This document shows, piece after piece, positions 35,078 through 46,804 of a DNA stretch of 64,000 bases (position 1 is the stretch's first letter; each line of letters starts with the position of its first letter). This DNA comes from Dichotomocladium elegans (lineage: Eukaryota > Mucoromycota > Mucoromycetes > Mucorales > Lichtheimiaceae): contig JAIXMN010000021.1 of assembly GCA_025716815.1 (NCBI GenBank), positions 496,001 to 560,000 on the forward strand, given 5' to 3'. The notes under the pieces were generated by a model, which was given only the letters and a program-made list of their open reading frames with translations, was not told where the DNA came from and ran no database searches. The position numbers and the translations under genes are program-made.

Positions 35078-37323
35078 TTAGGCGGTCTGGTGCACCTTAG
35101 TAACTCTGCCGATAGCAATTGTCTTGCCTTCGTCACGAATAGTGAAGCGGCCAAGCTGGGGATATTGTTCAAAAGTCTCGACACAGATGGGGCCAGCCGT
35201 TTCAATTCTGGCGATCACCTTTTCACCCTGCTTGACGAATGGTGGCGGCCGTTTGGTCTTCTTGCCCGTCTTCTTGTCAATCTTATGCAAAAGAGCAGCC
35301 AAGGTAATTTCCTCGACAGCTGCATGGACGTGCATAACTGCGGTATAACCTGCGCAGATGATATTCTTGTGCTCAAGAATAGCCAACTGGGCTTCTAAAA
35401 CAGTGGTAGCCTTCACGGGGCTCTTCTTGTCGCACAGCACAAAGCCTGGAGAAACTTCCTGTTGTCATCATTGTTAATTTGAGCCATTCTATCGCTAGCA
35501 GTATATCAATTCTTACATCTTCCTCGACACCCTTCAAACGGAGACGAACATTGTCGCCGCAAATGGCATGCTCGACTTCATCTTCGGTCTCATTGTAGAT
35601 CGCGGTAATCTCACAGGCGTGCTAAGATTGGTGGTATGTAATTAATAACATGATGTATTTATTGGCTAATAACCTAGGTCTTCCTACCTTGTTGGGCATG
35701 AGAAGAACCGTCTGGTTCTTCTTGATGTGACCGGACTCGATTTTGCCAACAATAATGGTACCCATGTCCTACAACCGATATTTGTAATGAGCAATTGGTA
35801 ATTCCGATTTACCACCTAACCGCATACCTTATACTTTTCAGCAATGGGCAACATGAGAGGAGCATTGAGTTTTCGGTCCAAGGTCTTCATGGCGTCCAGG
35901 TACTCGAGGAGCGAAGGACCATCGAACCAGGGGCATACTTGTTTGCCGACACGGTCTTTGATATTAGCACCAGTATAGCCACTCACAGGGATGAAGAAGA
36001 CATCCGTCTTGGGGTTGTAACCAGTCTGTTTCAAGAAAGGAGTCAACTTGGTTAAGATCTCGTCGTAACTATGGTAGACATTAGTAATTTCGAGACAGCA
36101 TCGCCCATGATTTAGCATACCGAGCCTTGTCCCACTCGACTGTAGGATCGTCCATCTTGTTAACCGCAATGATCATCTTGTTGATACCTGAGGTCTTTGC
36201 CAACATCATATGTTCTCTGGTTTGACCGCCGCGCTCAAAGCCGGTCTCGAATTCACCCTTACGAGCAGAAATAACCATGACACCAACATCAGCCTGGGAA
36301 GCACCAGAAATCATGCTGGGAACATAGTTTTTGTGACCTGGGGCATCGAGGATGGTATAACGACGGTTGTCGGTTTCAAAATAAGCACGGCCGCACTCGA
36401 CAGTTTTGCCCTGCCATAAGACGTACATCAGCCCAGACGCTCCTCATACCTTATGACACAGTCTCCTCTTTCGTTGCACATTTATTTACCTTAGCACGTT
36501 CCTCAGTACCCGTATCAAGAGCCCAAGAGAGATACCAAGTCTCACGACCAGCATCCTTGGCCTCTTTTTCAATCTTCTCCATTGTACGCTTGTCCACCAT
36601 GCCCGTCAAGAACAGAATGTTACCGCCCATGGTCGATTTACCAGCATCTGTACCAAGGCATTAAGTCTATGTACTCGCCATTTGATCATTCTAGCTCTTT
36701 GGACAATGGAACCTACCGACGTGACCCATGAACACAATGTTGAGATGCTCTTTGCCATATAAATCTTGGAGGACTTCGTCATCAACCTGCTCCAACTCAT
36801 TGCTGACTGCAGCGGCCTTTTCGGCGGCCTTCTCCACAGCCTTCTCAGCCTCCTTCTTCGTAGCTTTCGATGAAGCAGCAGCAGGCTTAGCAGCCTTGGG
36901 GGCAGAAGTAGCGGCAGGTTTAGGGTCAGCCTTTTTGGCAGGTGCTATTATACAAGGACGAAATGAAGTATTGAATTAATGATGTTAAAATCGAGATGAC
37001 GTGACGGACGATGTCATTCTGCAGGAAGAAATAATGTATACTGCACCATGCAAAACTGGTGCACCAGTCTATGGTCCAATCTTTCCTGCATTATAACGGG
37101 CATGCTTTCATCGCAGCTTACCAGGTGGCTGTTGCTGAACGGGAGCAGGAGCGGGAGCGGGAGCAGGAGCAGGAGTAGGAGCCGCTGCAGCAGGAGCCGC
37201 TGGGGGAATGGCGAACGAAGGAACGAATTCCTTGGCAGCGAAGCTAGGCTTCCATTCTGATGCTTTCGGGTTTAGAGACAGCTTGGAGGTTGCTTTTGAA
37301 AGCGAATCGTTGTTCTGGCTCAT
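35078..37323 (-). CDS. Eukaryotic release factor 3 (eRF3/Sup35/GSPT1)
   Basis: Translational GTPase that, with eRF1, ends translation. About seven exons. The short N-terminus MSQNNDSLSKATSKLSLNPK carries two overlapping PAM2-like motifs (LSLNPKASEWKP and SFAAKEFVPSF) that bind the MLLE domain of poly(A)-binding protein, then a Pro-Ala repeat region and an Ala/Lys-rich linker. The GTPase domain shows GHVDAGKST, DAPGHKNYVPSMISG (switch II) and NKMDDPTVEW; the EF-Tu-like domains 2 and 3 run to the end (VGKIESGHIKKNQ, FVLCDKKSPVKA, GRFTIRDEGKTIAIGRVTK). No Gln/Asn prion-like domain is seen, unlike budding-yeast Sup35. Start at 37321-37323, the only ATG before the PAM2 region. The 500 bp beyond the stop, to the small gene at 34311, hold nothing recognisable. 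Confidence 0.95.
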
Positions 37324-38514
37324 GTCGACTTCCGAGTTTAAGCTAAGAAGGGCAAGGAAAAAACCGAAGGTTGTAAAATTTTCTACTAGTAAGCCATGTG
37401 ACCGCCGTTATTGGGCATTACACGCTTTACCTTTTTCATGATTATCACCCTGTGTATCTGCCATCAACCAGCCGAATGTTCCCTTTCGAGAGCTGTGCTC
37501 AAGCTACAGGATTCCAGTTTTTAGTCATTACCGGCAGGCAATGTCCTCTCTTCATATATCAAGTTTTGATGCCCAATAACCTACTCGATATTTACAAATA
37601 AAGTATATAGATGTATACACAAGTTGAAAGGATGGAGGAAGCACGCCGATGGTAGTCAGTTACAAATATTGCGGTTTTGCTTAACATAGTAAAGAGCATG
37701 GTTGATTCTCAAGAGGGAAGAAAATGCTTATAGCTATGGTATCAATATCGTGGACTTACTGTTTGCTCTGTATCCTCCCCTCAGAAGCGAATTACCCAAC
37801 AAAACAACCTTGTTGTGCCAGTTTTATTTTACTTTACAGTCCAAGCGCTGCTGTAATCTCTTGGCGTTAGATAGGCTTCGTTTTCACCGACTTCTTAAAG
37901 ACCTTTGTATGTCATTAATGCCCTATACTCGCAATAACAAAACGCTCGTGAACAACGACTTCGTATATGGCACGAATTCTCTATTCTGGTCCAAAAAAGG
38001 CATATTATTGAAGATAACCACCGGTTATATGGTCGCGTCATGAGGATTAAAGAAGGGAGTGATGTTGATTTCGGCTCTGATGCCAAGACGCCACTGCTAC
38101 TTGGAATCCATTCTCCTTTTGTTGCGTGAATAGCACGGGGTTTCTTTTTTTACATCTGCGATTATTGTGGCGCATCATTGATATTCATCTCTTTTTATAC
38201 CCGAACATAATTATGGAGCTTTTCGGGTGATGGCATGAGCGAGGGGTTGACGCAAGATTCAATAGAATCAAGCGCGTTCAAGTAATGTGCATAAGTGAAC
38301 GTATCAATGTGGATCTTGTTTTAGTACTGATACGAAACAGTGGTCGGAACCTAACCTCTTTTTGTGTACGAATGCAAAAATAAAAGGTTTTTCGTGCTTG
38401 CTTTGATTTATTTTTTTCCTTTCCTCTTCCTGCTTCTCTCTCCTTGTAGTCTTCAAACAACAACCTTTTGAAGAGGTGGTGTCTCCGAAAAGCCAAAGGC
38501 TTCAATTGTGAACA
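37324..38514. other. Intergenic, 1.2 kb, divergent
   Basis: Lies between the eRF3 start (-) and the membrane-protein start (+), so it must hold both promoters. No supported gene; the 113-codon frame at 37702-38043 has no family resemblance. Two T/C-rich runs near 38400-38450 precede the downstream gene. Confidence 0.4.
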
Positions 38515-40026
38515 ATGATACCACGATCCGATCGGTCGATCTTTCTTGCCCTACTTATAGTGGCCAACGTTATCCCCTTCACCAAGCAACAAGATGATGG
38601 CAGTGGGGGAGGTGATGGGGACCCTTATGATGACGGAAGCAGCAACAGCGACAGCAGCGACGACAGCAGTAGCGGTAGCCAAAGCGACTGCGCCCTCATC
38701 ACCGGACATAGTTGCAACGCAAACGGCATATGTAAATATTGTGCCATGTGCCTTGAGGACGAATGTATTCTAAGCAAATCCGTTGCGGCCAACAGCAGCT
38801 CAGAGGTGTCACAAACCGCGGCTGACTGTAGCTCACAAGCTGACACAAACGTGTATAACTGGTACGGATACTGCCTTTCGAGTGGCAACGACAATGACGG
38901 CGGTAAAGTGACGAAAACACACACACCAGAAGAGAAAAAGGGGATGAATTAAAATCAAAACAATGCATGCAATCCATGCATGTATTATGGGACCCTAGAT
39001 TATTGCGCAACCAGCGTTGAATGTTACCAATACCGGAAAACAACGAACGGCTCGAGTGTCTCTCACCTGTGGCAGAACCTGACGTGTGATGCCAATAGCT
39101 GCCTTCTTACAACCGCCCGCGGTGGTGCTCCACCTCCACCTGGACAAATTCCGCCTGTGAGTACCACGTCTCCTGGAGAAAATCAGGCTAGCAGCACGGC
39201 CGGCGCGGGAGAAGGGAATGATAACGAAAACAGCGGACATCACCACCATGAATTCACGCCACGCAGCGCTACAGCCATTGCTCTCATGGTGACATGTTCT
39301 TTTATTATTGTCGTTGGACTTTTGTGGCTAGCGCAGTTATGGACAAAGAGGCGCAAAAGAAACAGACGGCCAACACTTTCGGTTACATCTAGTATTCCGA
39401 GTAGCGCACCACCTTCATTTCAATCCAACAGCGGTGGATTGCTTGCCTCCGGTCTTGGCGCTAGTGCTGGTACGGCTAATGGTAGAGTTCCAGAAATGAC
39501 ACAATGGCGCCGGTTATCTCGATCCTCATCGCTGTCATCCCTCCATTCAGTCGAACCACTCCCATCATACTTTTCCCCGGATCCTTCGCCACCTAAGTAC
39601 GAACAAGCGATCGTCACGCAAATACGAGGATTGATGGCAGCACGTGGAACAGACGAGGGCAATGAAGAGAACGCGACGGAGCAATATCAGCATAACGATC
39701 CCCTTCCACCACCAATGTGGCTGCCCATTTATTTTACACCAAATCAATCTGCGTTTTCCTTTGGACGACTACGACGGCATCCCCCTTTTGCGGCGTCGAG
39801 TAGTAGTAGAGCGCAAACAGGGGCGTCGTCGTCATCGTCCTCAGCAGCAATTTCAGCTCACGAGCAGGACAATGCCTGGTCTGATCCAATGCGGGCATTT
39901 TGGTACCACCATCAACAACAACTTGAGCAGCTCAACCGGAATCATCAGAACCTACCTAGTCCGCAATCCCAGCAACAACCCCAACACCGTTCTGAAGACG
40001 AGGATCGTTCCTCTAGCAACACGTAG
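38515..40026 (+). CDS. Type I membrane protein with Cys-containing ectodomain and PPxY tail
   Basis: Two inferred exons (38515-38902, 38999-40026) give 471 aa. Residues 1-25 (MIPRSDRSIFLALLIVANVI) are a signal peptide. The ectodomain starts with an acidic Gly/Ser/Asp run and then has about a dozen cysteines (CALITGHSCNANGICKYCAM, DYCATSVECYQY, NLTCDANSC), several in C-X5-7-C pairs, and N-glycosylation sites. A Thr/Ser/Pro stalk and a His patch lead to one membrane helix (TAIALMVTCSFIIVVGLLWL) followed by a stop-transfer KRRKRNRR. The 250-residue cytosolic tail is Ser/Pro/Gln-rich with PPKY (PPxY, a WW-domain ligand of Rsp5/Nedd4 ligases) and phosphorylatable RRLSRSSS. The intron removes an in-frame TAA at 38950 and leaves GDYCATS. 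No known domain recognised; a cell-surface sensor or adaptor is inference. Confidence 0.75.
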
Positions 40027-41142
40027 TACCCCTGTGCAGCGATGGCGTATAATTATATTTGTTCGGTCTACTTAGAAATATCTTATTTCGTTGTGTAAAT
40101 ACCAATTGTCTTTATACCTCAAACATTTATCCTTTATATATTCGCAAGTTGTTTTGAATGGAACTCATACTTATTTACCATGCAAGCCATATGTAATTTG
40201 GGTTCATTATTATTGTCGGATACAGACTCAATTGTTAGCAAACAGCACCAACTGCCGTTCTGCTATCGTGTAGAGGATCGTTTTTGGACGTACGATCAAG
40301 TTTCCAGCCGTTGGAAATAGTGCTCTTCGATGATATAGTGGCAGCTTCTGGATGTCTATCTCACTTCCTTATGCTATTGTAAGCATGGACGTGTGAGTTT
40401 TGCTCACCATGTCCACCGAGAGAAGAGCATCCACACCTGCTCTTTCCCGTATCGATATCCATTAATAAATATCCCGAACAAGTACTTGTAAACAGGGTAC
40501 AGTTGATGTCTATTCCAGTTAGAGAACTTCATTAGCCCCGCATCCTAGCCAAAATGGCACAACAAGTGGTCATTTTCGCGAAACTGCTCCCTAACGCTGT
40601 CATCCTAGTTCCAAAATTGCGCTCAGCCACGTGGCAGAAATAGTTTGGCCGGGACCTTCTCTTCGCCGTCTTTATCTGAGAAAGAAATGTCAGAGCATTC
40701 AGCTGCATAAAATAAAATGTTATGATACGCATCAAAATAACTGAGAAATGCGCCTAGTAAAATCGCTAGAAAATGCTTACTATATAATACATGGAGCTTA
40801 TGGAAATGTTTTTTTTGCTCCTGGCTTCACGCGTTTTCCTATTATGAGATCTTTCATTTGATATGATTTAACAAATGGTGCATATAACCGCTTAAAGCGT
40901 CTGAATCTGCTTCTACTTTGCAACGAATACCCACTACCAGAAAGTTACACAAGGAAAAATGTCGTCATCGAGTCGCCACTTTGATTTGTAAGCAGACTGG
41001 TTTGCGCATAGAGCCAAATGAATTAATAAGCAAAAGCGTGTTCGCTCCCATTCGAGAAATTGATACATTAAAAACCCTCACCTTTTCATTGGCTTTTCTT
41101 CCTTGAATGCATTATACGCCTATAAAATTATATCCATAAAGC
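40027..41142. other. Intergenic, 1.1 kb
   Basis: No supported gene; a 62-codon frame at 40918-41106 lacks features. A TATAAAAT element lies at about 41121-41128, only some 15-20 bp before the first ATG of the bZIP gene. Confidence 0.4.
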
Positions 41143-41827
41143 ATGACTACTTCGCCATCTTCATTTATTGATATATTGGCCTTCTCCTCTCCACCGATAC
41201 AGGCTATTGATCATGCAGAACTTCTCCAGGACCTTGATCTCTGGGTATGAGATACGCACGCGTACCCACACAGGCACCATTTAAAACTCTCACGCCAATG
41301 ACTAATATGTGATCTGCATACAGACAAACGCCCAGTTTACTTTTGACATGGCCACCAAAGTGCCAGGCCAACACCAAGCCACGATACCCCTCCAATTCCA
41401 ACCTGAAACCATAGACGACACGGCTCTGAAATATCTCAGCTCGGAACAGCATACGTCGGCTATACAACCCCGTGCTATCCTTCCCAAAGTTGACGCCGTT
41501 GATGATATGACTAGATCCGTTTCAACGACACTTGCTGTTCCCAACGCAGTAACCAAACTAAGGAAGCGAACCGGTAGCTTCGATGATGACATAAGTAGTG
41601 CCGAAGAAGACAAACGGCGACGCAACACAGCTGCAAGTGCACGTTTTCGCGCTAGGAAAAAATTGCGTGAGCACGCCATGGAAACTGCCATAAAGGAAAT
41701 GACGTTGAAGTCGAGCAAGTTGGAAGAGCGAGTCGAAGAGTTGGAGCGTGAGTTACGATGGCTACGATCACTGTTGATTGGTGTGAAAAACGATACCACT
41801 AATGGAGCGGAAAGAAAGAGCGCATAA
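41143..41827 (+). CDS. bZIP transcription factor
   Basis: Two exons (41143-41244 and 41324-41827, donor GTATGA, acceptor TACAG) give 201 aa. Exon 1 reads MTTSPSSFIDILAFSSPPIQ with an acidic/hydrophobic patch (AELLQDLDLW) like an activation motif. The C-terminal third holds the basic region EEDKRRRNTAASARFRARKK and a leucine zipper (MTLKSSKLEERVEELERELR..LRSLL). The basic region N-T-A-A-S-A-R-F-R matches the fungal Cys3/Gcn4-like subgroup, N-x7-R type. It should bind DNA as a dimer in the nucleus; target genes cannot be told. Because the TATA element is so close to the first ATG, translation might instead start at ATG 41348 (MATKVPGQHQ). Confidence 0.85.
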
Positions 41828-42856
41828 CAGCATTAACACTCTTTTGAATTTCCTATTGCTCATGTACATATGCTTCTTCTTATTCTTCCTGTTTTACGTA
41901 TACCTGCTTTCCCTTTATGATCCTTTTTTATGCTTCCTTGTATTCCCTTAAAACGAATAATTTCCTTTTACAGCTGAAATTATCCCCAAGCCTCCTTACA
42001 TGACCATACCGGCAAATTAGATTCTTCTGCCTTCCTACATTTGAGTCTCTTCCTCCAAACCAAAGCAGGATCCTATATTTTTGAATCATAAGCTCACATA
42101 AGTAAAAGATTTATTTATCTAGAAATCTTATGATGATATAATTCATCGAAAGACTATATTATGTAGACGGACCACGCACATGCTTTAGGGAAACTCGACT
42201 ACGAAAATGATATCTATGGTCACATAAAATCGTTTGGGTGAGTCATCAGCGTTTTGGTTTCCTCGTATAGTGGCAATAATCCCGTAGGTCTCTTCCTCTT
42301 TTGAGATTATAATGCCTCGAAGGAAATAGCCATAGTACGACCCATGCGCCTGCAGCAAAAATGTTATGAGAATGATATTGATGGCAGCGCGTTACGATAG
42401 AAAAACGGATCCTATTTGTCCAAGGCAGAAAAGTTCGAACTTCATATATCTTATCATTTACTTTTATACTTTACTTTTATACATTACTTTTGTCATTTTG
42501 TAGACGATGGCTACATCTGTTTAGAAGGAAAACGAGAGAAAACAGACATCATAAAGAACTATAGGGGGGACATAATACTTCGGTATAACATATATACGTG
42601 TGAATGGAGCAACTGATAAGAGTCATGATGCAAAAACAGGGGAAGAAAAAGAAAGCACCAAGCTTTTCATATGACTCGCCCGATCTTTCGGTGTTGGCGT
42701 AAAAATCAAAGGAGAGCGTTGGTGCAGATTACGTTGGGTATCTGCCTTTTTTGGTGTGGGATAAGGGCCAGACCATAATGTGGATGAAAAAATGCGTATC
42801 GGTAGATCTATTCACCCTTGTCATACGACTTAGCATTTGGTTTACTTAAAGTTACT

Positions 42857-43303
42857 TGAGGGAAGTACGTCCAGTGCATCCCAAATAAAAGTGTATGTGT
42901 GAGCCACCCTCTCGGTGACCATGTGCCGTTCTGGTGGGAACTCGTTTCTGAAAACGAGTGTAATCACCCTCCCCGCGTGTTGTGGGACCCTGTTACACAA
43001 TTTGAAGTTTGGGAGAAGAAAAAGGGCTTTCAGAAAGAATTATGGGAGAGTTTTGAGGGCTTGGACAGGGATGAAAAAGATAGAAGCAAAGTTTTCTTAA
43101 AAAATATTTTAGCATTAGAGGTAAAATCCTCTCATTTCAGCAAGAGATGTACATATTCCATTCGATCGTATTTGCTGTCAAAAACTTCTTTAACAGCTGT
43201 TCTACGTACAGTTCGTTATCAAGGCAGTTCAGCACCAGGAGCGGAAGCATCTCCGGAAATAAGGAGTAAGATTTCTCATTGTATTTATCCATTGACGAAG
43301 TAG
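42857..43303 (+). pseudogene. Start-less open frame, possible gene fragment
   Basis: About 148 codons open after a TGA at 42856 and containing protein-like sequence (VPFWWELVSENECNHPPRVL, FQKELWESFEGLDRDEKD) but no methionine, so it cannot be a complete gene. It may be an internal exon or a remnant of a mobile element or older gene. No family recognised. An 8-bp inverted repeat (ACTCGTTT..AAACGAGT, about 42943-42962) lies inside it. Confidence 0.3.
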
Positions 43304-43519
43304 AGCGTCCCTCTAGGTGACCAGCCTTTCTGAGACAATATTATCTCAGAATACGTGGCCTGACAAGTTGATTAGCCAATGAGATAAATCACGGCGTTCA
43401 AGCGAGTAAAGATGGAGCTAGATAATATAGTGGAGGACGAGGTCCCGGCTACGATAACGCATTGTCGTACATTCTGGATCTTAGGATGTGCAAACGCGTC
43501 ACTGATTATGAATTAAGGT

Positions 43520-43536
43520 GCACGTTATTAACGTGC
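43520..43536. repeat. 17-bp perfect palindrome
   Basis: GCACGTTATTAACGTGC is self-complementary around one central T. It lies in a non-coding stretch with no clear neighbour gene; it could be a dimeric protein-binding site or chance. Confidence 0.6.
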
Positions 43537-44953
43537 CCCGAGTGCGCAGACAACATAGCCCTGCGCGTTCATAGGCAAACCCATGCATATATGCTCGCAG
43601 GAAAGGTTTTGTAACGCTCGGACGAGCGGCGGCCGTAGACTAGCTCTCCGAACCGAAACATTGTTTTCCCGGTGTAACCCTAGATTTTTTTTTATTTATT
43701 TGTTTATTTTTCGCATTGGAGAATGCAAAAGATGAATTCTTTGAACTGTCTATCGAAGCCATCGTAGAGATGGCTTGGTGATGCCCAGGATACCAATTGA
43801 AAAGCTAACGTTAGTATTTCCGCTTGCGCCACGCAAGGTGGCTTGAATAGAAAGTGCAATGACATATCTTTGTATAATTTGTATTGTAAAAATTTTCAGG
43901 AATGTTAAATGTTCTTGAGGCTTCCATCAGGGAACGCGGTTGTGTCCATCGCACGACTTCCACATCTACACAAAAAATTTATCTAGTTTCATACTCGGCT
44001 TTATAAGCTGGATGATTCCCCTTTGCCCCTTTCCAACTTATAGAAACCTTCATATTTGATAGAAGTCCAAGGTCGTTGGCCTGTTCGCAGCAAAATATTT
44101 ACCGGTTAAAAGCTGACTTTCGGTAAAAATTTGTCCGCCAAAGGCTTTTTTTTTTTTTTTTGCTGCGGAATAGTAGTATCAACAAATGAAGACACCGTGA
44201 ACTATTTCCCATAGCAACCCGGTTGCTAGCCTTACAAGTGACAAGTACGAAATCTAAACAGCCATATAATGTTGATCCACCTCTATTGCTTTTCGAAGTA
44301 TCTCTTTTTAAAATCTAATAAACATGCATGAAACGACTTTTGCATTTCTTTATGTATTATTAATTGCGCTCAACGTGAAACGTCATATGGTGGTACAACT
44401 ATGACGACTTGAGGAGACAGATGCACATATACACTTGCAGAAGATATTTACTGAAGCAATACGCAGAATTACTTGAAGTAAAATGCTTTAAAGGAGTTAC
44501 TATAGAAATGCACCTGTCAGAATAGATGACCTTTTTATGCCCTTTTTAAGCTCTTTATTCTTGTCATTTTTATTGTTTCTGGTGTTGTGTAACCTGGCGA
44601 TCGCCCGGCTCACTGAACGGGCCAGGTTTTGCCGTTTGATGACTGTTTTTCCGCGAAACGACAGAACCTACAAGAAGTTACACAAATCCGAGGGTTGTGT
44701 GACTTGTCAGATGCCTGTCCCGCACCATCACCATTTTGTTCTTCAGCACAAGGTCTTGCTGGTCAATTATGTAGAGTCCGTCTTTGGACGTGAAAGCGTC
44801 TCAAACACCCCTCGGAGAAGATTATTTAAGCGCGCAAATTCCCGCTTTGAGACCTTCTTGTTTTTTTTTTCTTTTTCTTCACCTTCTCTTTTTCTCTTAC
44901 GATCCCATTGTATCATAGTCCCTTCCATAGCACATCCTCCCCAAAAAACAGGC

Positions 44954-46804
44954 ATGGCTACGATCAGGTCATCATTGTCGTCAGCAGCGTTGCTGCTTTT
45001 ACTGTTCGCCGGGGCTGTGTCGGCTCAGCATAATATGCACATGAGCGAGGACCCTCCGATGCCTGCGTTCAACTCAACAGGCGAGGAGCCCATGTCATAT
45101 GCCTTGTTTCCTGAGAATAAGGGCTACTTTTACACTCATGTTATCTTTATGGTGCTTGCGTTCTGGATTCTAATGCCCTTGGGTATGTAAACAGAAATTA
45201 TAAGCGCCTGCGTGAGAGGACACGACAATTAATCGCGAATATCTAGGTATCATGTTTGGAATTGCACGATCCTCCCTCCATGTGCCCATCCAAATCCTAA
45301 CCTTTATCGTCGCCATGTTCGGTTACTTCTTTGGCAAGCTCTATGGTCACTCAGTTCCACACATGTATGAGGGCAACGTTCATCACTCGATGGGCTGGAT
45401 GCTTTTCTTGCTTATGATTGCCCAAATGTCTGTGGGTGTCGTCCGCAAGATTGCAAATGCTGTTGGGCGTGTTCAGGAGGCGCAATATGATAGACTGGAG
45501 AGTGTTCACCTGGTCAATCGTACAGCTACCTTATCCTCCACAGCATCGTCTTCCGATCATCGCAGTGAACATTCCGAAGAGACACTGCGTAACCACGGGG
45601 ACCATTTCGATTACCGTAAGAGTGAGGACGACGAAAACGAGATCACCATGTCCCCTGTTGATCTTGATGAAGAAGATCCCATCACTGCATGTTACCAGGA
45701 GAAACCCTCGCTTGTCAACCGTGCTTTTGACAAGATTTCACCCTATATCCCTGCTGTTGTCAAGAAAATCTTTATTGCGACTGCCTACAATCCTTTTACC
45801 AAGACCGTATGCCGTTATTGGCACACCATTGTCGGACGCTTGTTTATCCTGCTCATCTTTACCCAAACAGTGAGCGGCCTTGTCGTTTATCATGGCGTGT
45901 GCAGGTTAGTGGCATTTAAACAATGAGCGACCAAAAATTAACGAGCAGTATTTTTAGATCCTGGAGTGTGCTGGGATGTATTGCCCATTTAATCAAGGGA
46001 GGTATTTTCTACTTCTACGGTATCATTACCTTTGCTCGGTATCTCGGATCCTTTGCGGAACAGGGTTGGGCATGGAACCGCATCGATGGCGCAAACACGT
46101 TTAGCTTTGAAATGATCGAATCGTCGCTCATCTTCACCTACGGTATCACCAACACATGGCTGGAGCACCTTGGTCAAAATCCCGAATGGACACACAAAGA
46201 TTTTGAACACGCGAGCTTGGCATTCATGTGGTGGTGGTGCGGTCTTCTTGGCATTCTCGTTGAGAGTCGTGCACTACGCCGCCTGCTTGAGCGAGTCGTA
46301 TCAAACACTCCCCTTGAGGTGCCCCGCCACGAACAAAAGCAGACCTTCTCAATGAACCCCTTCCCAGGTTTGACAGTTTTCTTCACCGGTATCTCTATGG
46401 GCAACCATCATCAGGAAACTATCTATTCAACGGAAGTCCACTATCTTTGGGGGCTTTTGCTTGCGCTCGCCGCTCTCTGCCGTTTCATCACTTATATGTC
46501 GCTTTACCGCGCACCACCGACTTCTGCGAAGCCTAGTCGTCCACCTACTGAAGCCGTTGGTGCCTTCTTGATGATTGCCGGGTCTATTCTTTTCATGGCT
46601 TCTAATTCAGGCACTCTCACTTGGCTGCGCCGCAACGAGGTTGACAAGATGTTCTTGATGAATGTGTGCGTCGCCTTGACCGCTATGACGCTCGCTTACG
46701 TCTTTTTCTTTGTCATCATGAAAGCCTGGGCAATGAAACGTGAGATGTTGAAGAAGGCCAAGTTGCGTGGTGACCGTCTCAGCCAGCCGCCACAAGGAGC
46801 TTAA
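44954..46804 (+). CDS. Ytp1-family polytopic membrane protein
   Basis: Resembles fungal Ytp1 (DUF2427 and Ytp1 C-terminal domains), a membrane protein with cytochrome-b561-like helices but no assigned reaction. Three exons; introns near 45184-45246 and 45906-45957 restore PLG|IMFGIARSS and GVCR|SWSVLGC. The N-terminus is a signal peptide (MATIRSSLSSAALLLLLFAG) ending AVSAQ, then a Met/His-rich lumenal patch (HNMHMSED). At least ten hydrophobic helices follow, with conserved His/Gly pairs (YGHSVPHMYEGNVHHSMGWM, SMGNHHQETIYSTEVHY). A charged insert of about 80 residues (LSSTASSSDHRSEHSEE..MSPVDLDEED) sits between the two halves. The exact function, and whether haem is bound, cannot be said. The open frame extends upstream of 44954, but the signal peptide fixes this start. 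Confidence 0.85.

Larger units (their letters stand above)
41828..44953. other. Intergenic, 3.1 kb, with one start-less frame
   Basis: AT-rich DNA apart from the frame described separately (42857-43303). It contains T-runs (43686-43710, 44151-44163), a 17-bp palindrome at 43520-43536, and a CG-richer stretch 43420-43660 without coding signs. The last 400 bp contain the 5' flank of the Ytp1-like gene; an in-frame extension upstream of its ATG (44537) is open but starts in probable 5' UTR. Confidence 0.4.

Noticed and set aside
43115..43145. Intron-like GTAAAATCCTCTCATTTCAG (20 nt) inside the start-less frame
   Set aside because: Too short for a spliceosomal intron; introns elsewhere in the window are 55 nt or longer. 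Similar mini GT..AG stretches at 12420 and 27518 were rejected for the same reason.
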